A stretch of 62,745 bases of DNA from Lewinellaceae bacterium (GTDB lineage: Bacteria > Bacteroidota > Bacteroidia > Chitinophagales > Saprospiraceae): the NCBI GenBank assembly GCA_024639065.1, contig JAHEJC010000003.1:1-62745 (forward strand). The letters are read 5' to 3'. Within the stretch, counting starts at the first letter, position 1, and each line of letters starts with the position of its first letter. Of this stretch, positions 55,097-62,745 are shown piece by piece. The translations under genes and the position numbers were made by a program. The notes under the pieces were generated by a model. It made no database searches. It worked only from the letters and a program-made list of their open reading frames with translations, and had not been told where the DNA came from.

Positions 55097-56431
55097 TTAT
55101 TTAATAAATTCAAATACCTGATTCCAATTCCTACTCTTAGTTGAAGTCATCACTTGTCCAGAAATTTTCTCGTATTCTTGGCAAATATTTTGATGATATT
55201 CTTTATAAAATTCAGGATCAAAATTTGCCATTGCAAAATTCATAAGCACTTCTTTTATGGGGGTTTTTTCAACAATCCATTTTTCGCAAACTTCATGTCT
55301 AAACCGTGTACCCATAAAGTTAAAGCCTTTCACGTGTTGCGTTTGAGTTTCGTAATTTATGCGTATACTGGATTTCCCTCCGGGATGTTCCCAATAAAAT
55401 GTAGATTGTCCCTCTGGGACCGTAGCTGGCATTTCACCGTATACCTGGTATTCAATATCCAAAAACTTGGCAGAATTAAACCATATACCCGGATCATAAG
55501 GAACCTGCTGACCACAAATATTGTAAGCGACTACTTCCCCCATCATACGTCCCGTATACCAAATCGCTTCAACCGGCCTTCGTCCAGGTTTAGGATTTTC
55601 CATTTGTGCACAATCACCTATGGCAAAAACGTTAGGAATGTTAGTTTGAAGAAAGTCATCAACCAAAATTCCTTTCTGAATAACGAGCTGATTATCTCTT
55701 AAAAAATCTACATTAGGATGTACCCCCGCGGTCAATCCTACAAGTTGGCAGTCAATCTCTTCTTCTAGATTAGTGACTACTCCACAAGCCTTGCCACTTC
55801 CATCATCGATTATCTCTTTTAATTCAGTACCCAGCCTCAAATCGATTCCATGTTCTAAAATATGACGGTTGATCATTGCTGACTCTTCAGCAGGCATAAC
55901 AATATCCCAAAAACTTTTTTCCCGCACCAATAGAGTAACTGGTATATGCCGGGAATGTAACATCTCAGCCATTTCAATTCCGATAAGACCGCCCCCGACA
56001 ATAACAGCCCTGCGTAATCCTTGACTATATTGTTCCATTAATTGCAAATCTTGTAGAGAGTAAAGTCCCTGGACTCGATCAAGGTCTTGTCCAGGCCAGC
56101 CAAATTTGTTGGAAGAGGAACCGACAGCGATGATGAGTTTGTCATAACGCACCGGAGGCCCAGTCTGCATTTTCAATAGATTATTGCTAAAATTGACTTC
56201 CTGTACATGATCTTTTAACAGCTCAATACGGTTTTTAGACCAAAACCAATCTTCATAGGGTTGAGTATCTTTAAGCCTCATATGTCCCATGTAAATATAC
56301 ATGAGTGCTGTTCTAGAGAAAAAATAATCTGATTCAGAAGAAATGACTGTGATCTTATGATCACTTAGTTTACGGATATATCTAGCCGCTGTAATTCCAC
56401 TGACTCCATTTCCGATAATCGCTACATGCAT
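55097..56431 (-). CDS. NAD(P)/FAD-dependent pyridine nucleotide-disulfide oxidoreductase family protein
   Basis: The protein has 444 aa. The FAD-binding dinucleotide fold is at the very N-terminus (IIGNGVSGITAARYI). The second, NAD(P)-binding fold is near residue 145 (VIVGGGLIGIEMAEMLHSR). The FAD-closing motif NVFAIGDCAQ lies near 265. It resembles NADH-dependent rubredoxin/nitrite-reductase-type flavoproteins but has an extra C-terminal ~120 aa (FNFMGTRFRHEVCEKWIVEK) of unknown role. There is no redox CxxxxC. It is co-transcribed with the downstream membrane 4Fe-4S protein, suggesting electron flow from NAD(P)H through FAD to the FeS clusters, or the reverse. Confidence 0.88.
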   Translation of the reverse strand: MHVAIIGNGVSGITAARYIRKLSDHKITVISSESDYFFSRTALMYIYMGHMRLKDTQPYEDWFWSKNRIELLKDHVQEVNFSNNLLKMQTGPPVRYDKLIIAVGSSSNKFGWPGQDLDRVQGLYSLQDLQLMEQYSQGLRRAVIVGGGLIGIEMAEMLHSRHIPVTLLVREKSFWDIVMPAEESAMINRHILEHGIDLRLGTELKEIIDDGSGKACGVVTNLEEEIDCQLVGLTAGVHPNVDFLRDNQLVIQKGILVDDFLQTNIPNVFAIGDCAQMENPKPGRRPVEAIWYTGRMMGEVVAYNICGQQVPYDPGIWFNSAKFLDIEYQVYGEMPATVPEGQSTFYWEHPGGKSSIRINYETQTQHVKGFNFMGTRFRHEVCEKWIVEKTPIKEVLMNFAMANFDPEFYKEYHQNICQEYEKISGQVMTSTKSRNWNQVFEFIK

Positions 56432-56660
56432 AATTATAATATGGTTAAAATGATTAAGGCTATAAGGTAGTTAAACCCTAATTAAAAGTGAAAATAATTA
56501 TTTTTCATTGTGGCTTCGGTCGATTGAACCTGTCTTAAAGATGACAATGCATAAACTATCTGTTTGTTAAAACTATTATAATAGTAGTGATCCTGTTGAA
56601 ATTCATAAAAATTAAACTTATTTTTAATCAACCGTATTACTATAGTTTCAATTTATATAT

Positions 56661-56668
56661 TAAATTTG
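56661..56668 (+). promoter_or_regulatory. Candidate -7 promoter box for the small T9SS protein
   Basis: TAAATTTG matches TAnnTTTG, 18 nt before the ATG at 56687, which leaves a very short leader. Confidence 0.4.
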
Positions 56669-56686
56669 TGTGATATATAATCGCCT

Positions 56687-57355
56687 ATGGTTAAAAATTT
56701 ACTGAGCGTTTTATTATTTACAGTATTATCTCTTTCAGGTTTCAGCCAAACACTGACCCTGTCTCCTAATCCTGCAACTGCTACAGTAAATGCCAATGAC
56801 CCGGATGTTCCCGCAAAAGCAATAGTGAAAAATACTTCCGAAGAAACTAAAGAATTTAAATGGGTCCGAAATATTTTAAACATTTCTCAAGGGTGGGAAA
56901 CTGCCGTTTGTGACTTTAATTTATGCTATAATCCTAGTGTGGATTCGATGACCCTTACACTCGGTCCAGGGGAAGAATCAAATATGGATATTCATATTTA
57001 TCCAAATGGAGTAGTAGGGGAGGCTAAAATTGAATTAACTATAACCGAAGTAGGCGTAGATACGAATACAATTAAAGGCACTTACCTCTTTAATGTAACC
57101 ACTCCAGTCAAAACCGCCTATCTTGGAGAAATCGCCTTATACCCAAACCCAACCAGTGAGTATTTTCAAATAAATACGAGAGAGGTTGTGGCAAAACTAG
57201 AGGTGTATAACCTGTTTGGCGATAAACATAAGACCTTTTATGCTTATAAGAATAAAAGATATTTTATCGGAGACCTGTCCAATGGAATGTACCTGGTAAG
57301 AATGTTGGACATGAACGATGCTGTAATAAAAACACTTCGACTCAACAAGCGATAA
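56687..57355 (+). CDS. Small T9SS type A sorting domain protein
   Basis: The protein has 222 aa. A signal peptide (LLSVLLFTVLSLSGFSQ) is followed by an Ig-like beta domain of ~120 residues (LSPNPATATVNANDPDVPAK ... EFKWVRNILNISQGWETAVC ... LTLGPGEESNMDIHIYPNGV). This resembles the single-domain exported proteins common in Saprospiria. The C-terminal ~75 residues are the sorting domain (EIALYPNPTSEYFQINTREV ... NGMYLVRMLDMNDAVIKTLRL). Two Cys (CDFNLC) may form a disulfide. No function can be assigned. The gene converges on queD with only 2 bp between the stops. Confidence 0.85.
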   Translation: MVKNLLSVLLFTVLSLSGFSQTLTLSPNPATATVNANDPDVPAKAIVKNTSEETKEFKWVRNILNISQGWETAVCDFNLCYNPSVDSMTLTLGPGEESNMDIHIYPNGVVGEAKIELTITEVGVDTNTIKGTYLFNVTTPVKTAYLGEIALYPNPTSEYFQINTREVVAKLEVYNLFGDKHKTFYAYKNKRYFIGDLSNGMYLVRMLDMNDAVIKTLRLNKR

Positions 57356-57357
57356 TT

Positions 57358-57783
57358 CTACGCAGGAAATTCAACATAATTTCTGGGCGTTTCATATAAT
57401 CGCACCTTTAATTCTAATTTTTGTTCTAATTTTTTCCGAAGAATTTTCCAAATAACAAAACAAATATGTTCAGCCGTAGGATTTAAGTTTTTAAACTCTA
57501 CCGTATCTAGATTCAAGTTTTTATGATCGAATCGTTTCTCAACTTCCTCATAAATTATATCTTTCAATACTTTTAGGTCGATTAAATATCCCGTTTCCGG
57601 ATCTACAATTCCAGTTATTTTTACTTCAAGTTCATAATTATGACCATGGTAGTTTGGGTTGGCACAATTACCAAAAATATTTTGGTTTTTCTCATCACTC
57701 CAGACGGGATTATACAATCTATGAGCGGCATTAAAATGGGCTCGCCTAAATACCGAAACGCGCAACGGATCTTCTACTTCCAT
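57358..57783 (-). CDS. queD: 6-carboxytetrahydropterin synthase / 6-pyruvoyl-tetrahydropterin synthase family (QueD-like)
   Basis: The protein has about 141 aa from MEVEDPLRVSVFRRAHFNAA; the track start adds 23 AT-rich-encoded residues. The zinc-binding His residues lie in AHFNAAHRLYNP and NYHGHNYELEV. The catalytic region includes FGNCANPNYHGH and the acidic C-terminal YETPRNYVEF. QueD makes 6-carboxytetrahydropterin for queuosine/preQ0, and PTPS homologues make 6-pyruvoyl-tetrahydropterin. The Cys in FGNCANPN lies in the region where both family members place theirs. No other queuosine gene is adjacent, so the exact reaction is unproven. Confidence 0.9.
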   Translation of the reverse strand: MEVEDPLRVSVFRRAHFNAAHRLYNPVWSDEKNQNIFGNCANPNYHGHNYELEVKITGIVDPETGYLIDLKVLKDIIYEEVEKRFDHKNLNLDTVEFKNLNPTAEHICFVIWKILRKKLEQKLELKVRLYETPRNYVEFPA

Positions 57784-58314
57784 CTTTTTCAATGATTTAT
57801 AATATATGATGAAAACAACTTTATTCGTATAGAGTTCTAAGATAAGGTACAACTATTTGATAAAATCGTTATTTTTACGTGAAAGTCAATAGATTGACTT
57901 AATAATATGATTTCAAAATAAATGGAATTGAGGAGGCAGAAATAGCATTAAATGATTTCAGAGATAATAAATTTCACTCGATAGTATTATTTGATATTTA
58001 GCTGCGGTCAGTGTCCATCAGAGAATATTAACGATCGAAAAATTATTTCGGCTTCATAAATTAAAGTTAGTATATAATAAACATTTCATAGTAAGGACTA
58101 TGAGACAAGAGTTTGGAAAGAGTAAATATTACACCTATTTCATGGCAAACCATTCATTTGCTTGATCTATGGTCATGTCAAAAATTCACTCGTGATAATT
58201 TTCAGTTTAAGCTGACTTTGTAATTAATTAATTCTACCTAATTTCTAGCTTCTTAAAACCATCGGATTGAAATCGTATTAGACTGGATATAAACAAAGAT
58301 AAGGTCTAGCTGAT
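57784..58314. other. Long intergenic region with a possible gene remnant
   Basis: No intact gene is seen in about 530 bp. A 31-codon open stretch at 57906-58001 (plus) reads NGIEEAEIALNDFRDNKFHS and ends IVLFDI before a stop. It looks protein-like, like the end of a zinc-type alcohol dehydrogenase, but has no start. A TATCTTTGT box lies on the minus strand at 58294-58301, pointing into the gap. Confidence 0.4.
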
Positions 58315-59442
58315 ATGTACTTTAATGATATAAGTGGACATGTTGAACAAAAAAGACTGATACGCCAGATGGTGAATTCAGGTAGCACCCCACATGCCCA
58401 AATCTTTCATGGACCAAGTGGGATTGGAAAATTAATCATCGCCCGTGCTTTCGCTTCCTATCTTTTATGTCAAGATAAAAAAGAGGATGATTCATGTGGT
58501 GTTTGTGCAGCTTGCATCAAAAGTCATAAACTGATTCATCCTGATATTCACTTTACATTTCCCACCATAGGTGTCAACGTTTTACCCAGTCAAATGATGA
58601 CCCAATGGAGATCTCTTCTCCATGAAAATGCTTTTGCTACTTACCATGATTGGTTGAAGTCTATTGGAGGTGAGAACAAGCAAGGCAACATCAACAAAGA
58701 AGCTTGTAATCAAATGGTTAAGATTCTTGGACTTAAATCATTTGAAAGTAAACAAAAGGTATGGATTATTTGGGGTGGCGAATATTTAGGCAAAGAAGGA
58801 AACCGACTTTTAAAATTGATTGAGGAACCTCCTGACGAAACGTTCATTATTATTCTACTAGATGATATCGAACGGATTTTAGGAACGATTAGGAGTCGAT
58901 GCCAAAGCCTGAAATTGAATTATTTATCCGATGGAGATGTTGGCTATAATCTGCAAAAATGGAGTGGTGCTGATCAGGAAAAAATTAACGCCGCTGCGAT
59001 TATGTCAGATGGAAGTGTGGCAGCGGGTTTAAACATTTTAAGCGAATCAAATAGTCCATTTAATGCATTGTGGTTGGATTGGATAAAAAAAGTAATTACA
59101 GATGAGGCTTATGAGATTAGTCTGATATCTGATGAAATAGCAAAGCTTAATAAGGAACAACAAAAGTATTTCGTTCAATATGCGATATTCTTTATGCGAG
59201 AGGTATTTGTACTCAAAACAATACCAGGGCATAAATCAAAATTGGATAATATACAAGGTGCTGCTGCTGGACGTCTTGCTGAATTCTGGAAGATAGAAGC
59301 TATCGAAGAGATTATTCACCATTTGAACGATCTCCAGTTGGGTATCGTCCGGAATGGGAATATTAAGATATTATTATTTGACACGTATTTACACATTCGT
59401 GCGGTCTCTAAAAAATTAAAGGTTGCCGAAGTAAAGAATTAA
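58315..59442 (+). CDS. holB: DNA polymerase III subunit delta' (clamp-loader AAA+ ATPase)
   Basis: The protein has 375 aa. The N-terminal AAA+ module has the P-loop FHGPSGIGKLIIARAFASYL, a Cys-rich zinc module (CQDKKEDDSCGVCAACIKSH) and the later KLIEEPPDETFIIILL and ILGTIRSRCQSLKL motifs typical of DnaX/HolB clamp-loader subunits. The C-terminal half is helical, as expected. The role is loading of the sliding clamp at replication. RicT follows 10 nt after its stop and lpdA after that, suggesting one transcription unit. Length matches Bacteroidota delta' proteins. Confidence 0.92.
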   Translation: MYFNDISGHVEQKRLIRQMVNSGSTPHAQIFHGPSGIGKLIIARAFASYLLCQDKKEDDSCGVCAACIKSHKLIHPDIHFTFPTIGVNVLPSQMMTQWRSLLHENAFATYHDWLKSIGGENKQGNINKEACNQMVKILGLKSFESKQKVWIIWGGEYLGKEGNRLLKLIEEPPDETFIIILLDDIERILGTIRSRCQSLKLNYLSDGDVGYNLQKWSGADQEKINAAAIMSDGSVAAGLNILSESNSPFNALWLDWIKKVITDEAYEISLISDEIAKLNKEQQKYFVQYAIFFMREVFVLKTIPGHKSKLDNIQGAAAGRLAEFWKIEAIEEIIHHLNDLQLGIVRNGNIKILLFDTYLHIRAVSKKLKVAEVKN

Positions 59443-59452
59443 AAAATTAACT

Positions 59453-60643
59453 ATGGGATGTGGAACATGTTCTACAAATAGTGGAGAAGCTCCTAAAGGA
59501 TGCCAAAGCAATGGACATTGTGCGACTGGTGGTTGCAACAAGATGAACACATTTGATTGGTTGGAAATGGTTGATATTGAAGATCCGAATAAGATAAATA
59601 TTATAGAAGTTGGATTTAAACAAGGTGCGAGAAAAGCATTTTTTCGAATTCAGGAACAAATGCATTTCCATACCGGGGATTGGGTCGTAGTCGATACTGG
59701 CAATGGGAGTGATGTGGGTAAAATAAGTCTTACCGGCGCATTGGTTTCATTACAAATGAAGAAAAAAAGAACAGATGCAGATCGAGTAGTAAATAAAGTA
59801 TTCAGACTTGCTTCGGATCGGGATTTGGATAGAATGAAAGAGGCTCGGAATAAAGAGCAGTCAGCTTTGGTCAGATCCAGAGCCATCGCTCGAACACTCG
59901 ATCTGAATATGAAGATTGGAGATGTAGAGTACCAGGCAGACCTTAAAAAAGCGACCTTCTTCTACACAGCTGAAGGTCGTGTTGATTTTCGTGAACTCGT
60001 CCGAAGTTATGCTAAAGAATTTAGAGTAAAAATAGAAATGAGACAGATAGGTGCTCGTCAAGAATCAGCTAGGATAGGTGGACTTGGTCCTTGCGGTCGA
60101 GAATTATGTTGTAGCACCTGGTTATCAGATTTTAAATCAGTATCAACCGTCGCAGCCAGGTATCAAAATCTGGCCATTAATCAAGCAAAGCTATCTGGCC
60201 AATGTGGAAGGCTTAAATGTTGCCTGAATTATGAATTAGATACTTACCTTGAGGCATTGGAAGAATTTCCCAAGAATGTGGATGTAATCAAAACTAAATC
60301 AGGTAAAGCAAACTTAATAAAATTAGATATTTTTAAGGGATTGATGTATTATTCAATTCAATCTGAAAAAGTGCGCGGTAAAGTAATTACATTAGGCACT
60401 GAACAGGTCTGGGAAATAAAGAAAATGAATGAAAATGGTCAATTCCCTGAAGATTTGTTGGCCTATCAGAGCAAACCTGAAAATTCATTAGACACTGAAG
60501 AAATGGATTTTGCCGATGTAACTGGCGAAATTGAACTACCTGCATTGAAAAGTAATCGGCGTAAAAAGAAAAGAAGGAATTACCGTGGAAAAAATCGTCG
60601 AAATCCTAACAGTAATCCAAAAAACAAAAACAAGCGTAACTAG
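59453..60643 (+). CDS. ricT: PSP1 domain protein (RicT/YaaT-like)
   Basis: The protein has 396 aa. A Cys-rich N-terminus (MGCGTCSTNSGEAPKGCQ) precedes the PSP1 domain, with the family motifs GGLGPCGRELCCSTWLSDF and LSGQCGRLKCCLNYELDTY. The C-terminus is highly basic (NRRKKKRRNYRGKNRRNPN). In Bacillus, RicT (YaaT) is part of an FeS-containing complex acting with RNase Y in mRNA processing and is encoded beside holB, as here. Whether the Bacteroidota protein has that role is not known. lpdA starts 4 nt after its stop. Confidence 0.9.
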   Translation: MGCGTCSTNSGEAPKGCQSNGHCATGGCNKMNTFDWLEMVDIEDPNKINIIEVGFKQGARKAFFRIQEQMHFHTGDWVVVDTGNGSDVGKISLTGALVSLQMKKKRTDADRVVNKVFRLASDRDLDRMKEARNKEQSALVRSRAIARTLDLNMKIGDVEYQADLKKATFFYTAEGRVDFRELVRSYAKEFRVKIEMRQIGARQESARIGGLGPCGRELCCSTWLSDFKSVSTVAARYQNLAINQAKLSGQCGRLKCCLNYELDTYLEALEEFPKNVDVIKTKSGKANLIKLDIFKGLMYYSIQSEKVRGKVITLGTEQVWEIKKMNENGQFPEDLLAYQSKPENSLDTEEMDFADVTGEIELPALKSNRRKKKRRNYRGKNRRNPNSNPKNKNKRN

Positions 60644-60647
60644 ACAT

Positions 60648-62048
60648 ATGAAATTTGATGTTGTAGTAGTTGGATCGGGTCCTGGAGGATATGTAGCAGC
60701 CATTCGAAGTGCTCAGCTGGGGTACAAAACTGCAATTGTTGAAAGGTATAACACATTGGGCGGAACCTGCTTAAATGTGGGATGTATTCCTTCAAAAGCG
60801 TTGTTGGATTCTTCTGAACATTATCATAATGCTGCCAGCACCTTTAGCGAACACGGTATAAAACTGAATAACCTAAAAGTAGATATGCCCCAGATGATCC
60901 ATCGCAAAAATGATGTAGTAACGCAAAACGTGATGGGAATAGACTACCTGATGAAAAAAAATAAAATCGAAGTATATCACGGGCATGGATCATTTAAAGA
61001 TGCACACACTATATCGATAAAATCGGAAAAGCAAGTAATCGAAATATTGGGTGATAAAATAATCATTGCAACTGGATCAAAACCAATTACTCCAGCGGCC
61101 TTTAATTATGACAAGCAACGAGTAATAACATCTACCGAAGCACTCAATTTAACCAAAGTCCCAAAACGCATGGTGATTATTGGAGGAGGCGTTATTGGTT
61201 TAGAATTAGGCTCAGTGTATGCTCGACTAGGGACTCAGATTGAAGTAGTGGAATATTTAGATGGATTGATACCTGGCATGGATAAAGATCTAGGCAAAGA
61301 GCTAGCAAGAGTTTTGAAAAAATTGGGTATGAAGTTTCATTTAAATCACATGGTTACAGCAGTAAATACAAACAAAACTGGGGTGCAAGTTGAAGTTCAA
61401 AAAAAAGATAATGAGGAAACATTCACCCTTAGTGCGGACTATTGTCTGATATCTATTGGCCGAAGAGCTTATACTGATGGTTTGGGATTAGAAAACGCTA
61501 ACGTTGAAAAAGATGAAAAAGGCAGGATAGTGGTAAATGAAGACTTGCAGACTTCACAACCTCATATTTATGCGATCGGAGATGTTATAAAAGGTGCTAT
61601 GCTTGCCCACAAAGCTGAAGAAGAAGGTGTATTCGTCGCTGAAAAAATTGCCGGCCAAAAACCACTCATTCACTATCACTTAATACCCGGAGTAGTCTAT
61701 ACCTGGCCTGAAGTAGCTGCCGTAGGGTTCACTGAAGAAGAATGCAAAGAAAAAGGGTATGAGGTCAAAGTAGGGAAATTCCCTTACAAAGCACTAGGTA
61801 GGGCCCGGGCCAGTATGGATGTGGCTGGTTTTGTGAAAATTATTTCAGATAATAAGACTGACGAAGTTCTAGGTGTTCATATAATTGGAGCCCGTGCGGC
61901 TGATCTTATACAAGAAGCTACCGTTGCTATGGAGTTTAAAGCGTCAGCTGAAGATATCAGCCGTATTAGTCACCCCCACCCCACCTATTCCGAGGCTATA
62001 AAGGAAGCGGCGCTAATAGCTACAGACAATCGGCCTATTCACTTATAG
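60648..62048 (+). CDS. lpdA: Dihydrolipoyl dehydrogenase (E3)
   Basis: The protein has about 466 aa from MKFDVVVVGSGPGGYVAAIR; the track start inside ricT is rejected. The redox-active disulfide lies in GGTCLNVGCIPSKALLD. The NAD-binding fold is MVIIGGGVIGLELGSVYARL, the FAD motif is HIYAIGDVIKGAMLAHKAEE, and the active-site His-Glu motif is SHPHPTYSEAIKEA. It reoxidises lipoyl groups of 2-oxoacid dehydrogenase complexes and of the glycine cleavage H protein, so it may serve gcvP about 10 kb away. It is in a likely operon with holB and ricT. Confidence 0.97.
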   Translation: MKFDVVVVGSGPGGYVAAIRSAQLGYKTAIVERYNTLGGTCLNVGCIPSKALLDSSEHYHNAASTFSEHGIKLNNLKVDMPQMIHRKNDVVTQNVMGIDYLMKKNKIEVYHGHGSFKDAHTISIKSEKQVIEILGDKIIIATGSKPITPAAFNYDKQRVITSTEALNLTKVPKRMVIIGGGVIGLELGSVYARLGTQIEVVEYLDGLIPGMDKDLGKELARVLKKLGMKFHLNHMVTAVNTNKTGVQVEVQKKDNEETFTLSADYCLISIGRRAYTDGLGLENANVEKDEKGRIVVNEDLQTSQPHIYAIGDVIKGAMLAHKAEEEGVFVAEKIAGQKPLIHYHLIPGVVYTWPEVAAVGFTEEECKEKGYEVKVGKFPYKALGRARASMDVAGFVKIISDNKTDEVLGVHIIGARAADLIQEATVAMEFKASAEDISRISHPHPTYSEAIKEAALIATDNRPIHL

Positions 62049-62251
62049 CAAATTAATAATTTTTGCTACTTACTCTTCTCTTACGACAATTGGTAAATCC
62101 TACTGATATTCTACCGCTGACCATATTATAATTCCTTTAGAAGTCTTTATTCTATTTATGAAGGGTCTATAAAAAGAGAGCGGACCTTATTGATTTTCGA
62201 TTTTTGCTACGCTCAAATACATAATAGTTTCAGAACAAAATTTTTTCTTTT

Positions 62252-62745
62252 TCAGATTCTGCTAAGCTGGAAAATCTTAAATAACATGTATCCGACCAAT
62301 CCCCAAACAGCCAGAATCAATGAGCTAGTCAACAACACTAAAGATATAGGCGCATTGGCTCCTGCAGCCCAGAGTGATCTTTCATGGGTATGATCATCAA
62401 AAATAGTGGGCACACCCCAAGCAGTTGTCGTCCTTCTTTCCACTGATCCATATAGCTCGTGATCCTCAATATTAGCAACAATGGTTACTATTCCATCTTG
62501 ATCTCCTGGCAAATCGGTAGGAAATTCAAAACTAACCTTTCCATCAACGTTGGTCTTTTCACGACCAATTGGGAGAAGACTAAAGGGTCTTGTCACCAAC
62601 ATGTTCACTGGAATATCTTCCTTTGATATTTTAAGTCCTAAACTGTCTTGCTCATAAATTGAAACTTCAACAAAATTAATGCTATCTTTTTCCAATAACT
62701 CCATTTTCATGATTATGTTTGTAATCATCAACTCCGCCTCGGTAT
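62252..62745 (-). CDS. Membrane-anchored hypothetical protein (partial at its N-terminus, runs off right edge)
   Basis: The frame stays open from 62731 (the track start is a TTG) to the window edge, so the true start is beyond it. About 164 residues are visible. The N-terminal part is beta-rich and Ig/macroglobulin-like (SFEFPTDLPGDQDGIVTIVA). A single membrane helix near the C-terminus (ISLVLLTSSLILAVWGLVGY) is followed by a short tail. It is probably a membrane-anchored protein with an extracytoplasmic domain. No family is recognised. Confidence 0.65.
   Translation of the reverse strand, partial: TEAELMITNIIMKMELLEKDSINFVEVSIYEQDSLGLKISKEDIPVNMLVTRPFSLLPIGREKTNVDGKVSFEFPTDLPGDQDGIVTIVANIEDHELYGSVERRTTTAWGVPTIFDDHTHERSLWAAGANAPISLVLLTSSLILAVWGLVGYMLFKIFQLSRI

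Noticed and set aside
55154-55702. 182-aa plus-strand ORF
   Set aside because: It is antisense to the FAD oxidoreductase, which has intact motifs throughout.

Overview
The window comes from the AT-rich chromosome of a Bacteroidota bacterium, most likely of the Saprospiria type. The evidence is the number of proteins ending in a type IX secretion (T9SS) type A sorting domain (NPNPF...G.Y...L....KM). It also includes a PorP/SprF-family protein, a CHU_C (gliding-associated) C-terminal domain, SprB repeats, bTHX, a viroplasmin-RNase H fusion, and several -7 promoter boxes matching the Bacteroidota consensus TAnnTTTG. Species cannot be named from sequence alone. No CRISPR array, insertion sequence or phage genes were seen.

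Layout. (1) 1-3.9 kb is housekeeping: a partial ExbB/TolQ/MotA proton channel, tRNA-Ser(GGA), tatD, RNase H, a degenerate short tandem repeat, peptide deformylase and ruvX/yqgF. (2) 3.9-35.9 kb is the remarkable part, all on the minus strand. It holds six giant or large secreted paralogues (called A-F here; 1506, 1770, about 1210, 879, about 1604 and 1854 aa). Each has a signal peptide, Cys-rich HYR-like modules, a carboxypeptidase-regulatory-like module, a two-repeat dockerin-like domain, a cohesin-like beta domain (diverged in D) and a T9SS sorting domain. Between E and F lies a two-gene unit: a CHU_C protein with two cohesin-like domains and six SprB-like repeats, and a PorP/SprF protein. 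(3) 36-46 kb holds a NarL-type response regulator, an LpxL-like acyltransferase, a secreted animal-type heme peroxidase, a secreted reprolysin-like metalloprotease with P-domain, and a secreted SprB-repeat protein. (4) 45.9-62 kb is mostly housekeeping: THX, yceD-rpmF, ridA-trpS, metK, a FAH-family hydrolase, gcvP, a membrane FeS protein/FAD oxidoreductase pair, a small T9SS protein, queD, holB-ricT-lpdA and a partial membrane protein.

How it may fit together. The A-F proteins should be exported through T9SS and displayed or released at the surface. They carry dockerin-like and cohesin-like modules in the same chain, and the neighbouring CHU_C protein carries two cohesin-like domains and a SprF-like partner. 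A calcium-dependent non-cellulosomal surface assembly is therefore a plausible but untested reading. Tyr/His/Gly-rich inserts in several members, with a secreted heme peroxidase nearby, also allow oxidative cross-linking; this too is inference. Hairpin-plus-T-tract terminators follow A, B, D, E and F, so most of the array is probably transcribed as separate units, with C-B the only likely pair.

Several ORF-track starts were shortened where a signal peptide, a family N-terminus or a promoter box argues for a downstream start (ruvX, C, E, the CHU_C gene, peroxidase, reprolysin, yceD, trpS, queD, lpdA). All family calls are by reading motifs; no searches were run.
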